Shown: positions 12,501 to 22,454 of the stretch, piece by piece
Position numbering within the stretch: position 1 is the first letter of the stretch
Layout of the letters: the number at the start of each line of letters is the position of its first letter
Source: Porogramme epimiltina
Taxonomy: Eukaryota > Basidiomycota > Agaricomycetes > Polyporales > Polyporaceae
Reading direction: 5' to 3'
Length of the DNA stretch: 64,000 nucleotides
Assembly: GCA_900155495.1 (NCBI GenBank)
Contig: FTLJ01000206.1
Location: forward strand, 1 to 64,000
The notes under the pieces: generated by a model
The model's input: the letters and a program-made list of their open reading frames with translations, nothing else
Told to the model about the DNA's origin: nothing
Database searches by the model: none
Translations under genes and position numbers: made by a program

Positions 12501-13327
12501 CAAGGAGTCGGAGATTTTTCGCAGTCTCTTGAAGTAGAGTAGAAGGATAATAATGAGGCGATATCCTGCTGAACGAGGAGCAAGAAATTCCGGAACATCT
12601 GAGGATTAGCTCAGCTAGCCACAGATGGCCCTGTGTCACAGTAACGTAAGAACAGACTATGCACACAAGCATGGATGAATTCGACGCACCCTCTTGTTTA
12701 GTGGTGGAAACTTATCCTTTGAAAAGCCGAACCCCATCGAAACCTGGATGTGCAGAATGAAACTCTGGACGAATTGTAAGGGGTCCTCTTTGGAGAAGTG
12801 AAAGTCCGATCGCGCGATCAATTCGGTGATAGGGAACAATTGATCCACATATATCTCTTTGTTTCTCCACCAAGTTTGGTCATGACAAGCGAATATAAGA
12901 ACTGAGTCGAGGACGTGATCTGGCGAGGAGAGGAGAGTATTGTAGGGCCATGTTTCTGGTGCAGGTCCTATGGCCCAACGCAGGTAGCGCGTCATCAAAG
13001 TCTCCATCAGTTGATACATAGGTGTACTGGAGTCCAGAGGACGTATAGGATGGATAACCGGTTGACTGAGACAGTAAGAATGGTGGTGGGCAGCATTGCG
13101 CACTAGCGCAAGGCTCTCCTTGAATATTTGGGTGAGTTGAGGTGCTGTCGGCTGATTCTCCGGCGGAAAGTTTTTCGGATTGCCACAGATAATGGGAACC
13201 AAAATGGATGCGACACCGGATATATCCTAGAGAATAGAGACGATCAATGAGTAGCTGTACTCGTTTTACAGTTGTATCTTACCTTATCAGAAGCCACTGC
13301 CTTTCGGCATCCACAGTTCAGAGTCAT
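9563..13327 (-). CDS. HET-domain protein, 1195 aa, four exons
   Basis: Heterokaryon-incompatibility (HET) domain protein. Exons on the minus strand are 13327-13283, 13226-12690, 12630-11955 and 11892-9563. Introns are 56, 59 and 62 nt with GT-AG ends, and the joined frame is open for 1195 codons. The start MTLNCGCRK was chosen because it is the ATG that joins in frame across a GTAAGA donor. Residues about 1-680 are a helical region without recognised domain. A Cys/His cluster (CTE-x2-C, H, Y, H, C-A-C) lies at about 698-730. The HET domain follows at about 769-890, with AISHVWADG, FWIDGLCIP and MQRVWTLQEA. The last 300 residues are unassigned. HET domains trigger cell death in non-self recognition in ascomycetes, and the role in basidiomycetes is less clear. 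The gene at 60947 is a paralogue over the C-terminal two thirds. Family assignment is firm, function inferred. Confidence 0.86.
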
Positions 13328-13889
13328 GTCTCAGGGAATTATGGAGATGAATGAGCAAGGTGACAACGCACCCCCCGACCAAATCAGATAAGACGGACGG
13401 TAAGGGGCCCGTTTTGGCGCTTGACGGGCCCGTGGGGATGACTGTCGGCTTCTTTCGGCCGGAGGCTTTGGAATTCTGCGTAGACATTCTCAGGTTGGCG
13501 TATAGAGTGATCAGGTATAAGAGTGACATAGATGGAAGTTCTTTCTGACTAAGTGAGACCTCTTTTACATGACGCAAATGTTCTTCAAGGGTGACTCTTC
13601 GAGTCACAGAGGACGGATCTAGGACACGTCCCGTTTCAGAGACGAATGGAGCCCTTCCAAGAAGGTATCATCTTAAACGGCACCCTCACTTACCTCTGTC
13701 ATCTCACGGGGGCGTCATCGTTCCGACAGCGATGGCGGATACATCCGTGGTGCAGATTTAAGATGATATAATGTTGGTTTGCGGATGGACAATACTTGGC
13801 TTGGAGACTTATTTTCTTCCCGTATTGATAGTGTTGAATATACAAGTTAGTGTGCAAAGAATGCTTCAATGAAGAACAGAGTTATATTC
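13328..13889. other. Intergenic, head of the HET gene to tail of the transporter
   Basis: About 560 bases between the start of the HET gene and the 3' end of the transporter gene, both on the minus strand. It should contain the HET promoter. I see no clear TATA box and no other gene. Confidence 0.5.
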
Positions 13890-13924
13890 CTCATCTGTGA
13901 AAAGGAGTGACAAGATACGCAAAA

Positions 13925-14331
13925 TCACATAACATACTCGTACCAAATGCTGTCGTCGCCTTTGAGCAGGTCCTGCTCCCCGCCCTCCGGAACCGTAGCC
14001 TCCGCCCTCAGCCTCGCCTTCCTAGCGTTCTGCGCGCGGAGCCACACTATGTTGCACGCCGCACACAGCGCGACCCCGACTTGGAGCGCGAGCAGGACCT
14101 TGGCTGCGATCGTGTATCCAGGCGCCGGGGAGATGGTGCCGAGGAGCCACGTTGCAAAGACGGCGCCGATGCTGGACGCACAGAGAACGAGCGCGATCGC
14201 GGTGGCGCGCCGGACCAGCGGGGCGGTGTTGTTTGCGATCCATGTGCCGAGCGCAGGCACACCGGCGAAGCCGCCTGGGACGAGGAGGAAGAGCGAGCCG
14301 TATCGAACGTGTCGGGTCGTGGCTCCTGTAT

Positions 14332-14388
<57 letters not shown>

Positions 14389-16142
14389 TAGGTAGGAACG
14401 ATCAGACGCCGCGTGAGATATGTATGGCCGGGGACGTTCTACTTGCCTAGAAACAAGCCGAAACCGGCTGCCGACACGAGCGCAAAGAAGATCATGGTGA
14501 GGCCGCGCTGAGCGTAGCGGTCGGAGAAGATGGAGGTTAAGATAGACACTAGAAGTTCTAGTTAGACCAGGATGGATGTCATAAATATAAGAAACACGTA
14601 CAGACGGCCGCAGCCGCGAATGGGGGCACAGACATGAGTTGCGCTCGCGACCCTCTGAAACCTAGGCTCTGGACGATAGAAGGGAGGAAGCTGGTTTTCA
14701 TCAGTAGAGTTTGACATTGAGTTGTCAAGCCACCTACTATCCAAGACCGCCAACGGTCACACCTGATTAAGATCTTTAGGCTATTGTCGATACATGGCGC
14801 ATGAGTAAACGAAGCGACATACCATTGAAGAATGTAGCAAGCACGATTAACAGGACATGAGGGCAGGTAAAGACGCGACGAGCTTCAGCCCACGTATAAT
14901 TTGGATCGTCTTCGTCTGTCATGACGATTCCGTCCTGATGAAGGGCAGCAACGACTTGTCTTTTCTCATGATCTTTGAGGAGTGGTGAGGACGTGGGCGT
15001 GTTCGGGAGAAGGAAGAAGGACGTAAGGCCATATAAAACAGTGAAACACCCTTCCTGATATCTTGTGAGCAGTGTACCAACGGTATAGGCACGTGACGTA
15101 CAAGAATGAACAACCACGCCCATCCTGGCCTGCCACCTACTCCATCCATGCGTATGATAGCAGCGGCAAGCAGGCCAGAGAAGGCGTACGCAAAGGATAC
15201 GGCGGAATACATAATTGATCCTCTGGATGCTAGATCAGAGTCGCACCTGTAAGGCGTTATAATCGCACCTTACGTACCGGAGTTGGAGAACACGTCTAGG
15301 GTAGAAGGATGCCAAGTAGAGCGTGATTCCGGGAAGAATTCCACCTGGTGGTGGGGAATGTGGACTTAGCAGTGAACTGTAACAGATACAGAGCAGGTGC
15401 CAACCTTCAAACGCCCCGAGGAAAAATCTACATGCCAATAATGCGTTATAATTATGTACAACACCTATGGGGATAACATAAGACAACATCTTCATGAGGC
15501 TGACGATTCACATACCTTGCAAGGCTGCGGTCAGCCCCCAAAGGGTAACCATTGTGGGGAGTAACAAACGGGGGCCGATGATCTAGGAAAATATTAGGCC
15601 AAGCCCGGGCGTGACGACACGATGGACAGCTTTACCTTCATTAAAATGTTCGTGCCAAAGCTTACAAAAGCAGAAGGTCTAAGAAACCACGCCACTACGT
15701 CACATCCATGCGGGCAGTAGTCAGAAGAAAACACTTACATGATCGTGACAGTAAGCGCTATACTGTACTGATCAACTTTCAGCATTTCCGTTCGTGATAT
15801 CAGTGGAGCAAGACAATACCTGAGTTGGCGTCATCTTCAGATCTTGTGGTAAACCAGCAATGAGAGCGTTACCAATGTTTGAGCGATCCTGAAAGCACAG
15901 GAAAGGCGCAGTTAGACACCATTGAGAGGCGAGATATAATAGACGCATACTAGTGAAGAAAGGAAGTACATGAGCGTCACGACCGGGAGCACAACTAAGT
16001 CGAGCTTCGCCCACATTTTTGTGTTCCCGCGCTCCAAAGGCGAGAGTGAATGGTGCGAGTCCGCACAGGTGGGTGCCTCCACTACCTCATCATGGCCCAA
16101 GAGGGACTTCGGTGGGCTCTCTAACACTTTAGTTGAGGGCAT
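13925..16142 (-). CDS. Dal5-like MFS transporter, 498 aa (copy 1)
   Basis: Plasma-membrane symporter of the anion:cation symporter branch of the major facilitator superfamily, the group of allantoate, nicotinate and vitamin permeases. The substrate cannot be told. Exons: 16142-15951, 15888-15820, 15767-15739, 15678-15636, 15582-15516, 15464-15405, 15344-15278, 15222-15102, 15054-14823, 14762-14738, 14690-14602, 14548-14447, 14325-13925. All junctions stay in frame to 498 residues. Hallmarks are DRSNIGNALIAGLPQDL after the first helix, FEGGILPGITLYLASFY, SFAYAFSGLLAAAI and GLGYFLPSIVQSLGF. The start MPSTKVLESP matches that of copy 2 at 24617. The last intron has a GC donor (G|GCAAGT) and is stretched to 121 nt by a CT microsatellite. 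No frameshift or internal stop is seen, so the gene appears intact. Confidence 0.88.
14332..14389. repeat. GA/CT microsatellite in the last intron of the transporter
   Basis: About 58 bases of nearly pure GA dinucleotides on the plus strand with two AAAG interruptions. On the transcribed minus strand it is a CT tract ending six bases before the TATACAG acceptor of the last intron. The matching intron of copy 2 lacks the tract and is 62 instead of 121 nt. Confidence 0.95.
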
Positions 16143-16890
16143 AGCAAGACGAGAGGTTAGTGAAGACGTATGCGAGGCTTTGTGGGAGCGAGAGGCGGGT
16201 TTAAAGGGACTCTCACGAGCGTCATATGAGGGGAAGGAAGGCCTGGGGCGGACGGCATGTCCGCCTCTGACAGGATAGCGCAGCAAGAAGAATGGCACCC
16301 ATCTGATCTATCGTAGCTTGTCGGTGCCCTGTACACGAGGTCAGTCTATCTGTTTCAGAGAAGCAAGAAGAATTGAAAGTGTTATCAAGGAAGTATTCCT
16401 CACCAAACCGAGATAGTCCCGTGGGAGTTAATGCACACAGAAGGTTTGTATTATCCCGTCTATGGGTAGGTGACTCGGAGTCCAGGGAGACGGGCCACTC
16501 TGTTTCCGCGCCACATTTACAAGCACGAGAACACTGTGCAGACAAGGAGGAAGTATAAGTAACATAGACAGAGAGATTACCTCAGTTTGCTTACCGCCCA
16601 TTAACCTTGAGGAGACTCAAGCACCAACTCCAAGTTTTGAGAAAGCTGCTCGCCGGTCACAAGGTCCAGGACTCATTGAAGAGAAGATCATAGAAGCCAG
16701 ATGTATCTGACATCCCGTGAGTATCGTTGAAAGCGGACGCCAGATTCCTTGCCGGTCCTGGTACCTGGGAGGCGGGACAAGAGCCAGGTGCAGTGTGGCA
16801 ACCCATGTGGCGCAGTGTGCTTGTACTTATTTGGGGCACACAGGAAGCGCCCATCTAAGTACCAAGCAAAAGGAGGGCCGGACTCCTATG

Positions 16891-19800
16891 GAGACGGCCA
16901 ACCCGGCGTCATGCTGCACGCGTACTATGCCGCACGTGAAGAACGAGAAACCTAGCTAAAAGCGTGAAATTTCCTCAAGTGACCTTCCTCAAGTTGGCTG
17001 AGTCAGACACAGGACCATCCCAGTAGCCTGGGCGGGGGCCCCTCTAAACATCTTAGGAGACCCCCGTAGGTTCGTCCCGCCGTCCCGCTAATTTTACGCC
17101 CATAAATCGCGTTAAAGAGCCTACATCAAGAGCTCGGGCTAGAGGAGAGAGCAGCGGCACCGTGCACAGACGCGTTCTCGACGCCGATGTGTACGCGTTA
17201 TTTGTGCGTGCAAATAGACGCAAACACGCTAGTGGCAACCGCTTCACGTGGACGGTCGACATTCGCCGTAGCCGCCGGCCTCATCCCTTCTGCATACTGA
17301 ACCTCTCCAAGCTCGGGCAGAGGTATGATACGCGTACACCCCCAACTCAAATGAATCTCCTTTTGATGCCGAGCCCCGGATAACGAAGCGAGCTTAGTGT
17401 CTGATACCGATCTCTTGTTGATCCTAAGCTTTGGAAGAGGTTATGCTCGAGAGCATGTCCTTCGGACGTCCCTGCACATGACCCTCAGGCATCATGACAC
17501 GTATCCTGCAGTTATTCGCTCCTACCTGGTGGTCACCCCAATCATGGATGTGTGCTGATGTCGTTGACGTCCTTGTACAATGATTTTTCTCTGTATGTCC
17601 CCATATTATTTGAACGGGGATCCTCTTGATATTGAGGGTTTGATCTCGAGTCGACATTAGAGAAGATATTGTCACAATAGTGTACATGAGCAATGTGTTA
17701 GGTTATAGTCCTCAGGCTTATTTGAGCTTATGGACTTAGGGATGCTTGGAGATACCCTTTGGCCCCTTGGGGAGGAGTTAATGGGCCGGGTGCCCCTGGG
17801 CTTCAAGCAGTGCCAGTACATGATGGTGGATGAACTTGAATGTGTAGCGAGCACACAGACAAGAATGGTTTATGGGAGACTACAGCTACACATAAAATTT
17901 GGGTGGTAATCGAATAGGAGAAGACGAAGAGGCAAGGAGACGGAGAGAGGCAAGGCAGTGGTGCAGGGGGCCGGAGAGACAGAAGACAAGTCCGTAGGCG
18001 CTTGATTAGGCGCACGCGCTAGCTGCATGCACTGGTGCGGCCACGTCGCTTTGTGTCCTGTACTGTCTTCCCCTCACTCGGAATTAAGCATTCCGGCACC
18101 TCAAGAATGCCCTTCACTCCCGCCCCTCTTCCCCTAGCTTAAGTGGACGGCGGACGCTGGACGTGCAGTTCATGCACACGCTCATGCATAGGAGGTACGT
18201 CGTCCTCCGAGTCTTTCTATTTGACGCGTGGCGCGAGGGAAGGGACAAGAGAGCTGCGTGTGCTGATGCGCACGCTGAACATCTCATGTCCCGTTGCCGG
18301 CAGATGGCGAGTACCTCGCATGGATGCACAGTACGTTCCCCACGCCTTTTCTTCCGCACTCTTGCTCACCCATTGGCCCCTCTCGGGACCCACCCCTGCA
18401 AAATCTGTCAGCGGTGCAAATAGGAAATCCGTGTCCTCCGCACCGAGCTCGACTCCTAGGACCCTAGAGCCCCCCTACCAAGCCCAGAGACTTTCTCCCT
18501 CCGCTATGACTGCGAACGCGAGTGTGAGGGCGACCGCAAATTCACACCGTCATTCGCCAGTGGTAGCGTGGCCATTACTGTGACGTCTGCGAGCGAGCTG
18601 TCTACAGTAGGAAGTGCAATATCCCGCATGCAGCGTGCCCCCGACCCGAGCACAACCGTGATGGGCGCGTTCCGAAGAGGATCAGGACAGAGAGGCGCAG
18701 GATGAAGGGCGACAACGGTGAAGTGTGGTCGGCGTTCGGTGCGTCCTCTCTCACATGCCCTAGGCTTGTGTCTCACCGCAGCCGCCCTCATACGCTCCCC
18801 TTCCCAGTTCACTGTTACCTCATGCAGGATGATCTGCAAAAGGCCTATGCCTGAGCGTACCAGCAGGTGTTGTACTTCTTAGCCCAACATGCTAGGTATG
18901 TCGTTTCCCTCCGCTTCGTCGCATGTGCACCCCTCTTACTGCGTTTGAGCTAGATTCCAATAGTGGGTGACGTTGTTCGCGTCCAGGGGCTGCTATAAAG
19001 ATCCCTTGTATCCATGAGAAGAAATCGCCAACGGCAATGCCCTGTGAGTTGTCTTTTTGACCGATCCTACATTGTAGTAGTAGTATTTTGTAATCCCCCA
19101 AATAATCCCTCCATACCGTCAATAATATATTACTACTCATTGAGATTCCGAGATTTGCGAATGGCATGCGGTGTGAACGCCCAGGTAAATATTGTACCCA
19201 ACAGTGTGCCGCTCCGAGAGGATTGGGCTCACAACATAGGAAGGAAAGGAGTGTGCTTATGGAGACGTCTACAGTAAGTTCTTGAATAGCGAAAACATGC
19301 CCTCTCTGTTAGGTGGGGTTGTTTGTTCACGAGAGATAGTGTGATATGTATTCAACAGGTCACCCTTGATGTTTCTAGGATTCATCATTGGGGTGTGGGA
19401 GCAACGTCTCTACAGAGCTTGAAAAGACATCTCAGACAAGACGTCATGAGGCAACCGTGCGTCTAAAGAGTGCACCCAAATCTGCGGCCTGGGGCTTACT
19501 ACAACGTTATCGAGTTGCCGCCCGGATTCAGCGCACCACATCAAACTCGATCCAGCGCTCGAGCTCATAAAGACATTAATTTGTGTTGGCGGTGTAGACG
19601 ATGAATTAGTGTACCAATAATATCGGCGGCGTACGGAGCTTGCGGGGCAAGTGGTTTCAATGGTTGAATCACGTGACAACGTTGTTTACTTGTGACTTAA
19701 GTTCAAATCAAGAGCGAGTGCTGCGGTAGTGGTTGACTTTTCAATGTGGGCGGCTTGAGCCAAGCTCTCGCGGGCCAACCTGTCGCTTGCAGATTCGCTC

Positions 19801-19907
19801 GTCTTCGCATTACCCGAGGATTCTCGTCGCCTTCACTCCTTTACACGACACTTTGAACCTCATCGTTCCCACTGTTACTTGGGCCTGGGACATCAACTTG
19901 AAGACAA
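16891..19907. other. 3 kb intergenic stretch with one dispersed repeat
   Basis: Between the first transporter's duplicated upstream region and the F-box gene. Apart from the dispersed repeat at about 17186, I find only short unrelated frames without motifs. The last few hundred bases should contain the F-box promoter. Confidence 0.45.
17186..17310 (+). repeat. Dispersed repeat, copy 1 (partial)
   Basis: Begins TGTGTACGCGTTATTTG and continues with GCAAATAGACGCAAA. The same start occurs at 25878 and 33649. This copy diverges from the other two after about 40 bases but regains weak similarity around the CCGCCGGCCTCATCC stretch. It lies about 300 bases past the edge of duplication A, as copy 2 does. 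Confidence 0.65.
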
Positions 19908-21975
19908 ATGCCCGACTCTCCGCCCCAGCACGTTGCAGTGATACCCCAGTCCCTGAATATCGCCGAGCTCATACGAGTGTTGGCTGAGAGGGTTGTTGAC
20001 GATAAGGAATACGAGAATATCAGGTAAGTACCGTGCATATGAGTGATATATATATTCGCTGATAGTGAGATATTTCCAGTGCCACGGACGTAGGAGACGT
20101 TCTCTGTTTGCCTATCTCAACTATACTTACTGTTTCTCTGTATACCAGCTTTACAACGCGTTTGAGTACGCTCTCCCGCTCGTCAAGGCAACCATTGGGC
20201 GCCGTCTTAACTCTCATGCCTCGATAAATGCTCACCTCCCTCCCGAGATTCTCCTTTGTATCTTCGCCCTCATTCCGGGTCAAGATGCACTTGTATCAAG
20301 GACGATAGATATTGCGGGCGGACCGATGGGGATCAAGATGGTATGGGAGCTTTATCCCGTCATCCAGGTGTGCCACCAGTGGGGAGAGCTCGCCCTCGAT
20401 TGCTCGACCTTGTGGTCGACCGTGCTATTACATTCCGAGGATTGTCGTGAACCACGGGACGGTCGTAAAGTGGGCTATCCCTACCTTCACCGCCGCACTG
20501 CAAGTCCCATCTACCTATTCGCCTACGAAGAAGTATATTCGGGCGTTTGGAAGGACCTCTCTACCCTGTTTCCACCCTGCCAAGAAGCCTTAGTTGAGGA
20601 GATCCATCTCCTCGTAGGGGGTGTATGGCCAACCTCTCTCGAGAACTACATGGAACTGGAGGACGCCCTACCACAAATTCTTCGCCTATCAATGAACGGC
20701 ATCCGTCGTATTGCCATCAGGAACATGAACGAGAATGGTCAAGGACAGGGGACTTGGTGGGGATTGATTCCCTTATTCAATCATCAACCGTTGACAGCGC
20801 TGGAGTCTTTGACCTTCATCAATACACCGTTCCTACCTTCAAACCCCATAGGGCCAGCACTCACTCGAGTCACTGTGTCCTACACTCGATATGCGGTCCC
20901 GCCCTCGATTTTCTATCTCTTGCATTTCCTCGAGGGTATTCCCGCCCTGGAGAAACTGTACCTTCATCATATTCCGCATGACCCCGCTCTCGAGCACTCT
21001 AGCTCAGCCCAGAAGGTGTCTTTGAGAAGGCTTCAGAAACTCTCACTCAACATGTGGGATATGTTTTCATATGCTGTGGTATCTCCACAGGCATTCTTGG
21101 AACGTGTCGATCTTCCCTCCACATGCTTCCTCCGAGTGGACACTACAGATGCCCCCGGGGACCTCAATTTCCTTGCCTCATATTTGCACGACATTCAGTG
21201 GTCCGAGACCTCAAATACTACGGTCCACTGTACATATGATGGGCGGTATCAAGACAGCATCTCAAGTTTGCAGGCCACTACATCCAGCGCGGGGATCCGC
21301 ATTGATATTCACGACCATCGCACGCCCTGGGGCACCCCATCCTCCTCCATCTTCTCCATTAAAGAGCACGCTTCATTGGCAGACTCCCTCTTCTCCCTCC
21401 TTCTTACTCCACCCTTTGCTCGGGCCCATGCACTCTATATCTCTGGATATGGTCTATCAGATACAGCCGATTTGATGTTGACACACCCACTTCACGCCCT
21501 CGCCAAAGTCAACGAAATGTACATTGTAAACGAACTTGGGAGGGCCATCCCCAAGCAGTTCATAGGCTCGCTCGGGATTCCTTCTCTGGGAGAAACCTCA
21601 GCCCCGGTTGCCTTCCCAGACATGTCGATGTTGTACGTTTCCATAAACTTCAAAGACGACCTCGACTTGGTGTCAGATGTACTCCGTCGTCGCGTAGATG
21701 CGGGCAGTCCAATCACCCACCTACTCATAGGTCTGGAGGGCTCGGTGTACCCGCACGGACACCCCTTAGGATGGTTCGAGGATTTGATGGGGGCTGTAGG
21801 GCCGTATGTACGCGGGGAGATAGAGTTACTCCGGGATAACGGGTACTACGGGTCTAGGTACTCGCTCCGGAATGTACTTCCTCCGCAGTGCACGGATCGT
21901 GGCGGAGAAGTGTTCGTGCTGTGGCCATCTTGGACGGAGGGAGAGGAAGTCCGGAATGTTCCTACGATATACTAA
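19908..21975 (+). CDS. F-box protein, 650 aa, with a 10-nt microexon
   Basis: Likely substrate adaptor of an SCF ubiquitin ligase. Exons are 19908-20023, 20080-20089 and 20149-21975, with introns of 56 and 59 nt. The ATG at 19908 opens a frame with a GTAAGT donor, and only inclusion of the ten-base second exon keeps the frame into the long third exon. The F-box-like segment lies at about residues 70-125: HLPPEILLCIFALIPG, then VIQVCHQWGELALDCSTLW. The rest is leucine-rich without clear repeats, like the many Agaricomycete F-box proteins with degenerate LRR-like tails. It sits alone between the two copies of duplication A, oriented opposite to the transporters. Target unknown. Confidence 0.82.
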
Positions 21976-22454
21976 CTGCGTTTTCTTGGAATCAGTAATC
22001 AATCTTGTTGGCGTTAATATTGTGACGAGTATATGTATATGGAACACACACTATCTGAGCCAGTTTAAACCTTCCGAAGCGAATACATCCACTCCAAAGT
22101 CTCATACTCGATTGGAGACAGCATCCCTCCCCAGGAACAGGGTGCTGCGGTTTATTGGCTCCGTAAGTGCACAAGATAAGAATAGCGTGCGAGAAAACAC
22201 CACACAAACACATGAGAGCCCGGTTAGCATTGGCTCGTAGATGAGTAGTACTTGGCATAGGGACCTCTTCTCTCCTATGTCTCTAGTGTTGTTTGCTGTT
22301 CCTGTGGGAGAGATCACTGTGATGGCATACTACAGGCTTCTACCGGGACTGAGCCCCCGGGATAGTATACCTATATGATTGTCAGAACAGACAATGCGCA
22401 ACGGTCGACGTCAGTATGCAAAGGAGACTTCAGCAAAAAACGAAGTCATATTCT
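21976..22454. other. Intergenic, convergent gap
   Basis: Separates the 3' end of the F-box gene from the 3' end of the second transporter. Nothing recognisable is present. It should hold both transcript ends. Confidence 0.5.

Larger units (their letters stand above)
13890..16890. repeat. Segmental duplication A, copy 1
   Basis: A block of about 3 kb that reappears at about 22455-25440 in the same orientation. Similarity starts just past the transporter stop codon (shared tract around ACAAGATACGCAAAATCAC) and runs through all 13 exons, the introns with more divergence, and roughly 700 bases of upstream sequence. That upstream part includes a shared stretch near GACTCATTGAAGAGAAGA. Edges are judged by eye and could be off by 50-100 bases. 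Confidence 0.75.

Noticed and set aside
14332..14389. The GA repeat as part of a coding Arg/Glu repeat on the plus strand
   Set aside because: It lies inside an intron of the minus-strand transporter. The repeat frames are products of the microsatellite.
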